This document shows positions 51,094-63,080 of a stretch of DNA of 64,000 bases, piece after piece. The stretch lies in contig OY718803.1 of assembly GCA_963070105.1 (NCBI GenBank), forward strand, positions 893,501-957,500, written 5' to 3'. The position numbers were made by a program, and so were the translations under genes. This DNA is from Litomosoides sigmodontis (taxonomy: Eukaryota > Nematoda > Chromadorea > Rhabditida > Onchocercidae). The first letter of the stretch is position 1; every line of letters begins with the position of its first letter. Under the pieces are notes generated by a model, which worked only from the letters and a program-made list of their open reading frames with translations, ran no database searches and was not told where the DNA came from.

Positions 51094-53625
51094 ATCCCCA
51101 GGGATGAAGAAATCACTTGTCATCTACTTGACGTGAGGCCGAAGCGGAGAAGCCACGCATCGCATGCCACTGCTCAATCAGTGCGCATGTGTCTTCCGGA
51201 AAGGAAGAGGTGGATGAGAATTACGCTTGAGTGAAAGCAAAAATAGCAGAGGGTTTACCGGGCGCTTACCGAGAAATGTTGTAAAATAAAAAAAAAAAAT
51301 TCAACGTGACGAAAAAGGAGAGCGCAAAGCTAAGGTAAAATTTGAAATTCTATTGAACACAAGTCGATAATGACTGAGCTGTTACTCGTTCTCAACTTAA
51401 TTTTTCAAATTTAGTCCGTTTTCTCTGTGAAATTTAAATTTTACAACTGCGAAGCTTTCAAAAATTTCAATATTTAGAAGTGCAAAAGAAAGAATGTAAT
51501 TACATATTTTATTACATTCATTGAAATTTGCAAATACATCTAATCTTCCACCCAATTTTGCCAGCAGTTTGAAATCCAAAATTTTGAACAAAACTTGGAA
51601 GATATATCGGAAAGCAATGTTTTTAATGTATAAAACGCAACTGTGAGGGCGTTGAAAGAGAGGACCACATGGTTGTAGTAATTGAGAAAAAAAATGAGTA
51701 AACAAAAAATATATGTAAAATTGCTTAAATGACAATTGTTGAAATTTTCAAAAGATAGCAATCACCAATTTTTCTCAATTTTTTCACTTTTTCTGGAAGA
51801 CAAAAACTGACTGAAGTGGAAAATTATGCATGGAATTTCAATTCTCATCGGTGGATTCGCCAAGATCATTTAAATCCCTTTGCACTCATATAGATGCTTT
51901 TAATTTCGGTCCTTTTATCCACAATTCTCCTCCATCTTTTAGACAACTAAAATTTTAGCTTTTCGTTACAAAAAAAAAACCAATACATAAATTTTTATTG
52001 TTAAATTTTCATTTTCCACTAATTTCAATAACTTTATACGGTAACCTTCAAATTTTGTGAAGCGAGCAGACTACTGAAGTGTAAATTGAACTTTGTGCAA
52101 AATCACATTTGCTCATTATAATACAATTAAATTTCAAGATAAGAGCAAATGCTCACACACTGTTGTGAGCACTTAAGTAATTTTTTGTGAGTAAAGGAAT
52201 GATTTTGAAAATAATTGAAAAAAGCAGTGGTCGTAAGAAATCCGTTCTTTTATTTTACATGAAGTGCTTCAATGTATTTGTGCTTTAATGAGCTTAAAAA
52301 AAAGAAATCCATTAAGCAGTGGAAGAATGGAAGCTGGAAATTTTGTTTTGTAAAAAAAAGAAAAGTAAAAAATTTTAAGTTTTTGAAAAAAATTCATTGG
52401 CTAATAAATAGCGTTGTTTGTTGCACAAAAAAAACCAAATGAAACATTGTTGAAGAGGATTTGAATGGAAATGATGATAATGAATAAAGCGATTGAAATT
52501 AATAATTTAAAAAAATTTGGTAATTAAAGAATGCATGCACAAATGTGTTTGATGAAAAGGAATGTTTGCTTGTGAGTATTCGTGATTTTTGTTTTCTATT
52601 TTTTCCACTGCCTTTTTTTTCATATTTAAACATTTCGCTCGGATAGTCTGAACGACGATGGTGGCGGTGCTGTCGCAGGTTAGTTCATGAAAAGGGAAGA
52701 ATGATGAAGCATCGCTGTCGTAAGCTTATCACACTGAAAGCTGTCAGCATCGATCATCGCAATCATTCGCAATTTTTCACGTGGTAAAGTGAGATGATAC
52801 TGCGTATTACTTTGAAATAAAGAGTAACTTTTCAGAAATTTAAAAAGCGACAAATTTTTTGGAACACTAATGACAACATTAACAATAATAATGATAATAG
52901 TATTGATAATAATGACAATGTTTATAAAAATATTAGTAATGATAATAATATAATTTAATAACTGTAGCAATGATAATAATATTAATAATTATTAGTTTAA
53001 TATTAATAATAATAATTAATTAATCATAACAATTAGTAAATCAGAATAATATTTCGCCGTAACATGCACAATAATTGCTTGTTCATCTAATCATAAGACG
53101 CAACAAGCGTCCCCATTTGCGCACCAATGCAATGGTTGAAGCTTGGAATGATGAGATCTGAAGTTCAAGCAGAAGTGCCTTCATTTAAAAAATCATTCAG
53201 TTTAATATTTTGCACAAATTTCACTGTCAAAAAAAAAGTAACGTTTGATTTGATGACGCTTGCCTGTAAGAATTAATCCTCGCTTGAATAATTTATGGAA
53301 GCGTGAACACAATGCGCCGTCATAAATTAATTTTTCAATTTGTAAAAGGAGTTACGATCAAAAACTAAAATCACTTCCTCTCGCAGCGTGAATTTTTCAA
53401 GTTTGAAATGATGTGGGCGCTTTCACGAAGAACGAATCCAAGCGTATTTTGGTGGAAGCTAAAGTGAAAACATTTCACCTTTCTCTTTTCCATTTCATCC
53501 CTGTCATTTTGGTTACTGAAGCTTACGTTAAACGTGAAAGACGAGCGCTGTCGGTCAGTTGTTTTTTTTTTACTGTTTGAGGAAGTAAATCGATATCCGA
53601 TAAAACGATTACGGAGTTTGAAGTG
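51094..53625. other. Intergenic; first 190 bp unusually GC-rich
   Basis: From 51094 to about 51280 the sequence is much richer in G and C than its surroundings (for example GAAGCGGAGAAGCCACGC) and may be part of a snRNA transcription unit or an unrecognised short RNA. The rest is AT-rich with degenerate AAT/ATG repeats near 52.85-53.0 kb. No gene is seen. Confidence 0.45.
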
Positions 53626-56283
53626 ATGAAGCACGTCGGCGTGACACTTATTATTGTAATACTATGCAGCTGTTGCAACTGTCACTACCATGAGAACTCA
53701 AGCCATTGCAGGTAGGTATTTAGTATTATTTTCAATTTGTCATAAGCCAGCTTTCTTTCATTAGCCTTTTTTGTGTTCTGACCATCACGTTTTACAGGTG
53801 GAATTTTTTTTTTTTTGATAATTTCTGAAAGGTGAAATTTAACAGCGGTGAAGGAACTGAAGATGCAGTCAAATTTCACGCTCTCTAAGAGACGGACAAA
53901 TGCGCTGTAATTGAAATTGTTTAAATGATGAAAGGATGCTCTTGACTGGAGCATAAGGGAGACTTTTGATCAAAAAATAATGCTGTTTAGACTGGTGGCC
54001 AAGAAGATACAAATGGACTTTGCAATTAAGCTGCTGCGTTATTCAGCGCAAACTAATGAGTCATCGTTGGTGTCACCATCTGCGGTCATTTCCGCCTTGA
54101 TGATGCTGTATAACGGAGCTGAAGGTGCAACTCAGCGTGAGATAGAGGAATTATTCAGCGAAGGTGGTGAGTTATCCTTATTCCAATAAATCCGCAATAT
54201 GAGTAATTACGAAAGACGAAGGTAAGATTTGATTGCAAGTTCGTTAAAACAATGTATTTTAATGAAATTTGTGAATGGGATGTGCTCGTGCTCGTACCAG
54301 TGAGAGAGATAAACCGGGTGGTGGAGGTTTGAATTTTGCTTTAAATGTTGCAAGTTAGATCGAAGACCAAAGTAAGCAATAGCCTAAAAGTGTTGCGCAC
54401 CTGTGTTTCAGGTCGAAGTGAACTATGGTCTCCGGGCGATTACCACTGTACTGTCACTGATTTCATGCAAAATCTTGCACGTTACGAAAATAGCGATGCA
54501 AAACAATCATCTAAGTTGTGGGTGCAAGACAGATTCCCTATTCTACCAAGTTTCAAAGATTCGGTCACTAAGCACCACAATGCACAATTAGAAGAAGTTT
54601 CTTTTGAAGAGAATGACTTCACAGAGGTACGGTATTTTTTCACGGATTCACAGTATTCACAGAGATGCAGAGGTACAGTATCCGATAATGTACGGTATAT
54701 TGTGTGCAATTTCGACGTTATATTATAGGTCAATTTTTGTTGCTTCTATTAAATTCGATTACTAACTGTCGAAAATTTAACAAGTAGTGTATTTTCTCTC
54801 TCAAAATGAGCTTCAATTTTCGACAAAAATCTAAAGCATCCTGTTGCAGAATGCCGCTAACTGGATAATACTTGGTGATTTTCTGTTCCAAGAGCCTTCT
54901 TTCTACGATGTTCGAAACACAGTTTTCATTAATTTTGGCTTCAAGATGTTCTTCATTGGCAAATTACATTTTCAAGTGAAGTGGAAGCATGGATTTTTTT
55001 CTTTGGTCGAACAAGCAGTATTCACTCTGCCGTCAACGCAAACAATCCATGTACTTTCATGATAATAATGGTTTTTATGATTACCTTATAGGAGCTAACA
55101 AAAAGCCAGTGATATCATATGATATGATTTCATTCCTCCCTTTACATGGTGCATACGGGTTATGAGAATATTAATTCATACTTTTCTCGCCAATACTGTC
55201 GTAGGCAGAAGCATCGGAAGGTCGTTGTTTTCAGTTACCAATGATCGGCAGGGTTTCAAGTTTCCCGTACTACGAAGACGAGAGTGTCCAAGTGATTTCC
55301 TTGCCATTAAAAAATAACGAAATGCAAATGCTACTTATTTTGCCCAGAAAACTATTAGGACTAGGAGAAGTTGAAGATTCAATTACGGGCGAAAAATTGA
55401 ACGGTTACATTGACGCACTCAGTGCATCCGAAAAAACTTTGGTATGATTTGCTTTGCATTTTTCTAGGTCGACGGATTTCAGGTTTTTGCAAAAATTGAA
55501 AACTTTGAATAACGTAAAGCTTTACATCCGTCCAACATTTAGTGCTACAATTTATAAAACTTTTCGGAGGTATCAATTGATAATTTGCTTAACTTTTTAT
55601 GAAAATGTTTGGAGTAAAAAGTAGCGCAAAGCTTACATATTTTAGGTTATGATTCCAAAGTTTGCAGTAAGCAAATATTATGTTGTGTCAAAAGCACTGG
55701 AAAACATGGGTTTACAGTCAATGTTCAGCAAATCAGCTAATTTCTCTCGTATCTCTTGTGCGCCATTGTCGGTGACAAATTGGATCGTAAGCTACGCCAC
55801 CATGAAGGTTAGAACTTCCATTGAATTTTTACACTTTTTTTGTTAATTCAATCGTAAACATTACTATCAACACAATTATATCTACTATTGCGCACTGTTA
55901 ACTTTCCGCAATGAAAATTTCATTGAAATGCTGGATGGAATGAAAGAGTTAACAATCTACTAAACGACGATGCTCTAAAACTGCGTTGTATGAATTAATT
56001 GAGAGTAACGCTTTTCGAAACCTCAAAATCTCTTCAGCTAGTTTGCTGTTAAACATTGTGTCATATGCGAAAATTTTCGCTATCATAAAAACTTCAAGAC
56101 TGAGTTCAGGTCGATGAAAGGGGGATTTCAACGGAACTTCCAAACCATATGCAGGACATTAGTGAATCATCATTTCGAATATTCTTTGCCAATCATCCAT
56201 TTCTGTATGTGATTTTTGACTATCAAAAAAACATTCAATGGATAAGTCGATACGTTGGAGATAATCCAAAACCTGTTACGTGA
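53626..56283 (+). CDS. Secreted serpin (serine protease inhibitor family), probably non-inhibitory
   Basis: Seven exons join in phase: 53626-53711, 53991-54166, 54412-54626, 54850-55050, 55235-55441, 55646-55807 and 56110-56283 (stop TGA), giving 406 aa, the usual serpin length. Exon 1 encodes a signal-peptide-like start (MKHVGVTLIIVILCSCC). Serpin signatures follow: SSLVSPSAVISALMMLYNGA (helix B), SKLWVQDRFPILPSFKDSV, LHFQVKWKHGFF, AVFTLPSTQTIH, SSFPYYEDESVQVISLPLKN, LPRKLLGLGEVEDSITGEKL, MIPKFAVSKYYVVSKALENM and ANHPFLYVIFD. Inhibitory serpins have a hinge of small residues (EEGTEAAAA-like) before the reactive bond. Here it reads VDERGISTEL and the loop is short, so strand insertion looks unlikely. 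A paralogue relic follows downstream. No substrate can be named. It could still be a protease-binding or storage-type serpin. Confidence 0.9.
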
Positions 56284-57871
56284 ACTTTCGCAAAGAGAAC
56301 AGATAATTGAGTTCGTTTCGCAAAAGACGTAAATTCAATATATATTGTGGAATATTATAAATATTGTTGAAATGCAATGCTAATAGTCCTAGCGACTGAG
56401 GAGAATTAATCACTAATCTATCCCTAAGGCACTTTTTAAAAAAGCTTCTAGTTGCACTCTACGACGCCTACGTATTTCTTATTTTTTAACACTTCTTTAA
56501 TCGACTTTTTAAGAACGATAAAACTTTTTGCCAGATCAATCTGTACTAAGCAAATTATTTGATTATGCCCTTCAAATGAATTTCGTACAATCAATTTCTT
56601 TGATTCCTAGCTGCAGTAGCAGTAGGTCATTCGAAGTCACCAAATTATAATAACTGAGCATTTTTGTCACCGTACCTTAGAATTTGAGGTGAAAACAATG
56701 CTATTTCAGTTGAGCATAAAAACGAGTAATAATAAACGCCGCTAAAGCAGCTTAACTAAATCGAATATTTCTCTGTTTAGACGCATACAGTGAAACGCTT
56801 TGTATGATAAGAAATTTTAAAGCCGTTTAATCGTAATTTTGCAGTATCGACAGGTATTTGAGTTATTCCCTAATAATTCTACGGGCAAATGCTTCATTTG
56901 TATGCAAATTTTACGTCAAAAAAATGCAAGGATTAATTTTTGAATAATGTGTGGTAGTGTGAACAAATGCATTACCTTTGATTGTCGACCTTAAAATAAA
57001 GCCATTCCAAAACTAATCCAACATTTCTCTATATAAATATGTCAGGAGAGTTTGAAATAACATGCCAGCCTACACAGAAAACGAAGCAGAATCACTTTTC
57101 AGTGGAAGTTAAAGCGAAAATGTTCCATGTTTTTACAAAAACTGAAACGAAAATGTTTGTGTAAAAAGTAGCGCATAATATATGTTTGCATTCTGATTCC
57201 AAAATTTACAATGGCCATTTATTTTGTTTTGATGGATTTATATCTTGTATTATATAATGACAATTCCTGTGCTGACTTGAAGGTTTATATCAGCTTATTC
57301 ATATACTGCATACACCAACATTAAAATTAAAGTAAATCAGTATTGAACAAAATAAAAATTACAACACGATGAAATAAACACAATAATCTGATATATTTGA
57401 GTCAATCAAAAACCTCTCGTATCGCCACATACCAAATGAATGATAGGAAGGCTACTGAAATAACTTAGCGCGCGCAGAAGTAGACGGCGAATAGGATTTA
57501 AGTCATCAGTCGTTTACTTAGAAAGATATCTAAAACTTTTGAAAGCTAAATGTAATCTGCTGTGTTAACACCCAGATTTAGAAAAAATGAGGCCTGTAAT
57601 TCTTGTAACGACCAAGTAATTTATTTTCTAACTCATTTAAACCGCTTTTCAAATTTTGTCGTTAACGGTATCGAGAAGAAATTTAATCGGTAATTGGACA
57701 ATATTATAGATGACAAGTGCAACATTTATTTATAGCGGATCCAACTTCATCCATTTACGGAAGGTAATTTATGCAATTTTGATCGGAAGACGGTAAAAAA
57801 TTCGGGTGCCACCTTACTCAAGGATATTCATACCCTGTTCAACAATCAAGAAAATAAAATACCTAAGAAGA
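56284..57871. other. Intergenic with serpin-derived remnant
   Basis: This lies between the stops of the convergent serpin and Jagunal genes. A candidate AATAAA for the serpin is at 56731. AATAAA on the minus strand at 57725-57730 suits Jagunal. The serpin relic at 57149-57236 is listed separately. Confidence 0.5.
57149..57236 (+). pseudogene. Relic of a duplicated serpin (intron 5/exon 6 boundary)
   Basis: GAAAATGTTTG, then GTAAAAAGTAGCGCA, then CTGATTCCAAAATTTACA and a decayed TATTTTGTTTTGATGG match in order the region around 55600-55695 of the serpin gene (GAAAATGTTTGGAGTAAAAAG, TTATGATTCCAAAGTTTGCA, TATTATGTTGTGTC). The copy has lost the acceptor and the frame. It implies an old tandem duplication of the serpin. 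Confidence 0.65.
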
Positions 57872-59061
57872 CTACTCCTTCTTCTTCGGTGGTAGCCAGG
57901 CTGCCATCAAATGGTACGAGAAATACATAGCAAAAATATGTATCTGCAAGGCAACCAAGAAAAAAATGTACCAAATAATAACCATTGGAAAAGTTCCACG
58001 AAATGTCTGCGGTTGACTATTTTTCATGTCATGCAAGTAATTAATAAGTTCCGGTAACTGTCCACCAACGCCTATTGCACACGGCAAAATTCCCATAATA
58101 AACTGTCCATAATAATGATTACGCAATAAATTTGTCTAAAAATAATTATACGAAAATTCATGGGTTAGCATGTCATATAGACTAGCAAATTCAAGATCTA
58201 CAATGAAAAAAAAAGACCTTAATGTCCATCCTATGAATGAATGTCAAAATGAATTACTTGAAAACAAATTTTTCTTGAATTTACTCGTCTTCGAATGCCT
58301 TAACATTTTTTCTCGTTTCATGACAACATGTGCTGGAACTCAGCTATCAGTATTTTCCAAGCATGTTATACTAACCTTATTTCGTTTAAACGATAAGACA
58401 GCAAATATTAATGGAACGAATGAGAAGCACCAAACATATTCCCACGGATATGCACTGGGTAGTTGAAGAGTCTGATAAAATGGCCATCGTATACCAATGT
58501 CTTCAACAAGTACCTCACCGCCAACTTTAACCCACATTGTCAGCAACACTAGGAAGTGAAGACCAAATAACACTTTCAAATACGTCTTATACTGCGCACT
58601 ACAATGAAATTGGAGATAAATTTTAATCCAATTCAAAATAGAAGAAAGTCAATTTTTCATATAGATCAAGGATTGAAAATAACTTCGCATCACTAATAAT
58701 AAAAAAAAACCACATAGAGGTACCTGAATGAAAGGCAACAACATCTAATAAATGTCCATTCATCATTGCTGTATGAGAACTTATCAAATTAAACTATCTG
58801 AACAAAATGTGTTAAATCTATAGTTTTGTAAGCAAAACATCCAGCAAAGCTCCTTAGAATGTGATAAAACATTTAGCTACAATCTTCCGCAAACTTCAGA
58901 TTGTCGAGGAAAGAAACATCCCCCACTTCTCCCCAATTTTTACATATGAATAATGTAAATGTGACACAATACCTGTAATGATAATGAGCTGCAATTCGCT
59001 GTCGATGCTTAAAATCTGTTCCATCGGTACCCACAGCTCTTGGACCAAATCGTGATGACAT
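57872..59061 (-). CDS. jagn-1: Jagunal homologue (JAGN1), ER membrane protein
   Basis: Jagunal is a four-helix ER protein needed for ER organisation and vesicle traffic in flies and neutrophils. Three exons join in phase: 58973-59061, 58376-58598 and 57872-58135 (TAG at 57872-57874), giving 191 aa against about 183 in human. The N-terminus, [20 protein letters not shown], matches the Jagunal signature (RxGPRAxGTDGxDFxHRxRxAxHY). Next come [16 protein letters not shown], the [13 protein letters not shown] motif and [18 protein letters not shown]. Hydrophobic stretches fit four membrane helices. The protein ends PPKKKE, a C-terminal di-lysine (KKxx) ER-retrieval signal. An acceptor-like AG about 14 nt upstream of the ATG could be a trans-splice site. 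The gene is divergent from xpa, about 1 kb away. The symbol is by homology. Confidence 0.93.
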
Positions 59062-60071
59062 TTTTTTCTCGTTTCCTAGTATAGAAATCTCAAAAGAGAC
59101 AAAATTCGAGGTTAATTTAATGGGTGGTTGCTGAAAACACACAAATATATGCAAATGATTTAAAGATTTCCAACCAAAAATTCTATATGAAAGACTTCAC
59201 TCCCTTTTTTCTCTTCTCTCTATCATCGCATTCTTTCTTTCACACCTACCTCTCCTTCTTAACTATACATGCTAGGAGTGTTGTTTTTGTAAAATGAAAG
59301 AAATTTAGACCAGTAGACCTAATTTTTTAATAATTGATACAAACGATAATGAGTGGTGTGACTGAAAGTCCAGCTAACATTCATACCTGCGCCGAATTAC
59401 GTCAGTCAAGTACCATAGCCTTTCCCCTCCCGTCCAGTAAGTGGAAGTAAAATTCATTCCGATGAACATATACTGATTAATTGCGAAAATTGAAACAATT
59501 TCGGCTATCCGCTAAATACCGACGGATAACAAACTTGAATATAGCGGGCGAGGTATCTTTTCCGGTGGGTTTTGTTTCTAATAGCTATTAGCTGTCCTTC
59601 AATTCATAACGTAAGCTAATTTCAAGAAAATCGATTATCGGATGGTCTAGACTCCAGTACAGTATTTTTTATTGTTTTTTTATTAGCACAATGTTGTAAA
59701 ATATAACGAATATTTCAATTTTTTTAAATTCATCACTAATTCTCTTCTTTTCATTTCTTTCAAATCTTTTATTAGCCATTGAGATAAATTAATTATTCGG
59801 CTTCGACTACACTATATGATCATTAGACATTTATTCAGTCATTATTTATTTATGTCGCATATCGATTAATCTGATGGCTTTTACACATCAATTGATTGTT
59901 TTTGCGTAAGGTGCTATTATTACTTGATATACGAGCCGTTCAGCTGCATTGCTTTTCCAAAGAGAATGGTTAAGCTTCGTTTCTGTCGTAAAATGAAAAG
60001 AAAAACATAAGTTCGAAAACATTTGGTTTGCAAGGAAATTTAAGTCGGAAATACCATCGTTATTTTAGAGA
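59062..60071. promoter_or_regulatory. Divergent intergenic region between Jagunal and XPA genes
   Basis: About 1 kb separates the two divergent start codons, so promoters for both genes should lie here. I see no specific element apart from acceptor-like AGs near each start (60067-60068 for XPA). Confidence 0.4.
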
Positions 60072-62611
60072 ATGAAACGCCAGCGACTGGATGGCCATGT
60101 AAATGATGGTGACGGTTATATTCCTTATGTGGAAAAGCTGTACAGGTACTGTAAAGATATTTAAATTATAATATTGCAAAATTGAAATTGGGTGTGGCTA
60201 TTTATTCTGTTTAAAATAGATGTGAAGGACTTTGATGGACATATTAATGATGGTGGCGGTTGCTTTTCAAGTACAAAGAAAGTGTTTATATGCGCGAAAG
60301 TGAATTTTAATATTTTAAGTGCGAATTAGAATCCACGGCTGAATTTTGAAGTGAAAAGAATGGGAGTATTTTGAAACAGTTTATTCTTATCCTCCTCACT
60401 TTTTAGTTGTTTATTAAACTTTCTTCTTTATCAAGCAATAAATTGCCTCCACAAACATAGATCCAGAAAGCATTGGAAAACGCAGTGCATCAGAACCATA
60501 CTTATGAAAAACTTTTATCGGGTCTGTTTATGTTTAGAGTGTTTGTAATTGCCGAATGAAGTTAAAACTATTATCCCCATGGAAGGAAATTTCTGCAGTG
60601 TTTAAATCAAATTAGAACGTTCGTGTAGTTTTGAGCAAATGAAAAGAAGACCATGATCTCTCTGAATGGTATAAAAACTGAATGGTTGACTGAGATTACT
60701 ATATGATGAGGGATCGAAATAACCGGTTGCTTTCAAAATGAATGACGAATTGTGATATTTTACTGAAAATTTTTCAGGAAAACACATGGAAATTATGAGG
60801 AAGCGGGTGGGTTTATGGATGATGATGATGAATACGCTAGTGTGCGGGAACGTATAGCAGAAGCACGTCAGAAACGTAAGATTCTAGATTTTGAGGAAAC
60901 TTTTGGAGGCCGTAATTTGAAGTGTTATATAAAGAGAGTAGTAGAGAAAATCGAAGGAGTGCATCTCATCTTTAGATTGCATGAAAATTTACTTGTAATG
61001 TAATTACAGGTGCAGATGAAGAGGTGGCTAGTTCACTTTCTGTAGTACCACCCGATAATTGTATCGATTGCAAAAATCCGTTGTGTAATTCTTTTTTGTG
61101 GGAAAAATTCAATTATCCTGTTTGCAACTCATGCAGGTTGAATGATTGCTACTTTTATTCATAGGTACAAACTACGTACAGCTCGTAGTTCTCAGCGTGA
61201 TATACTTACTGTTTTTCATGGCTGTGAAATTTGGAAGTACTTCTGCCGAATAGAAATTACTTTATACCACTAAAAAAATAATCACGTGGATTGTAGATTA
61301 AGCAATAACTGTTCTGGATTAAGCAACAACTGTTCAGGACGAATAGTGTAACGCGTTGGAAATAGTATTTTGCTATATATCACTAACATACGCTCATTCT
61401 ATTGGATACCTTAATAATCCCTTTTGTGAGGGAATTTCTTTTGCAATAAAGTGATTCATTTTTGAAACGAATTTTTTAGAAACGACAAAGGTGATCACAA
61501 ATTGATTTCGCGAACAGAGGCGAAAAGTCAGTATTTGTTAAAAGATTGTGATCTTGATTTACGTAAACCAATCTTGAGGTTTATTTCGAAAAAGAATCCA
61601 CATAATCCTCGTTATGGCGACATGAAGCTGTATCTCAAAGCACAGGTATAATTTGACGTACTTTTCGAAGTCTAAGATTTTTTTTAACTTTTTTGTTTGG
61701 AAGTACAATATGCTTTCTGGGATCTATAGAAGGAATTGAATGGCTATGAAATAATAGTTTGTCATTAGCATTATTTTGGTAGAATATGTAAGACATGGAT
61801 AATTTACCAAACAAAAAGCTAATTTCCATGCTTGAGCACTGTAAATTTTGTTATTTAGGATGCTTATAAACTGCGCTTCCCTAAATCTATCGTAAATTTA
61901 CAGTTCATTGTGCCCTGATTCGAAATTTCACTTTGATTTAAGTGGACATTAATTCCATCATTATTAGCTAGGAGGTTACATGATTAAGCATGTCCAATTA
62001 ATAGGCGCTTTGAACCATTTGTTTTATCAGAAATGACGTGGATTATTAAATCCCTTCATTTTTTAATTGTGTTTTATTTCAAATTGATTTATGTAGTTTT
62101 TTTTAACCATAATAGTGTATAAAAAATGCGGCTGTCGCTAGTTAAATAGTTTTCCTTTTTTCGTCGTAGTCGTTCACTATCGATTTCATAATCCTCTTTA
62201 GTTGGAGCGACGTTGCTTGGAAGTCTATGGATCAAAAGAAGAATTTGAAAAAACAAAAGAAGCACGTAATACGCAAAGGGAAACACGGTTGGAGAAGCGC
62301 TTTGAGAAAAAAATCAAGGAAATGAGACAGCAAGTTAGATTTAACGCAGTTTTCCTCTTTTTTAGATGGTATTTGAATATGCATGGAACCAGTAAAATGA
62401 ATAGAGCTGAAAATCTTATTAGTAACACAGCACAAGATTTTTTCTTTGTATTATGCACAATTTCCAGGTGCATGGATCGAAAATTTTTAAATCCGAGTAT
62501 GGCAAAGCTCACGATCATGTATACGGTGATGAAACATATGATTCTATTAAAGGTGAATATTGGAAAATATGCAAAATCTGCGAATATAAATTGTCATATG
62601 AAAAGATGTAA
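60072..62611 (+). CDS. xpa-1: XPA, nucleotide excision repair damage-verification scaffold
   Basis: XPA bridges damaged DNA, RPA, TFIIH and ERCC1-XPF in nucleotide excision repair. Six exons join in phase: 60072-60145, 60778-60911, 61010-61136, 61480-61645, 62202-62333 and 62468-62611 (TAA), giving 258 aa against 273 in human. An acidic motif, [11 protein letters not shown], follows a basic N-terminus and corresponds to the ERCC1-binding GGGFI-acid motif. The zinc finger is CIDC-X17-CNSC (C4 type). The core then reads [53 protein letters not shown] and [20 protein letters not shown]. The C-terminus ends with [13 protein letters not shown], matching the TFIIH-binding end of XPA. An AG 4 nt upstream of the ATG suggests SL trans-splicing. 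PMS2 follows on the same strand. Confidence 0.95.
60229..60266 (+). repeat. Diverged copy of XPA exon 1 sequence inside intron 1
   Basis: TTTGATGGACATATTAATGA and the following TGGTGGCGGTT resemble exon 1 (CTGGATGGCCATGTAAATGA, then TGGTGACGGTT). In frame they read [10 protein letters not shown] against [10 protein letters not shown]. The copy is preceded by an acceptor-like AAATAG, but no in-phase use is evident. Confidence 0.6.
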
Positions 62612-63080
62612 AAAACAAAAAATTGTTTTTTTAAATTAATTTGGTGCCCTGCTAAGAGTAAATATGGTATATAATCATTTGTTACATGCTTGATCGTCTT
62701 AACATTGACGTAGCCACTTGTCAATTAAGCTATAACGAAAATTTTGGAAGAGTGGCCGAAAACGTAAATATGGCATGAAAGTTACGAAATATGCCAGTGA
62801 ATGTTGGATATAGGTTTTGTTATATTTTTTCCTATAGGGCATTGTATATTACTTTGTTTATTTTTTTACGAGCCCAGTACCTCAAGGTAACGCTGAAAAT
62901 TATGCTGTATAATAAAACATTTTTCAGCAACGTATTCGCGTATTGCATTAGATAAGTATTTGCTTGTGTTGCATAACGCTTGTTACTGGAAAACTGTTGT
63001 ATGTCTTTGCAAGTAATTAAAATTCGTGAAGAGCTTGAAATTACTTACTTCTTGTGTTCACGCAGTTCTGGATTGAACTG
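62612..63080 (+). promoter_or_regulatory. XPA 3' UTR / intercistronic region before PMS2
   Basis: AATAAA at 62911-62916 is a likely XPA polyadenylation signal. TTCACGCAG (AG at 63064-63065), 15 nt before the PMS2 ATG, is a likely splice-leader acceptor. The roughly 150-bp spacing between them is like that of nematode operons. Confidence 0.55.
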
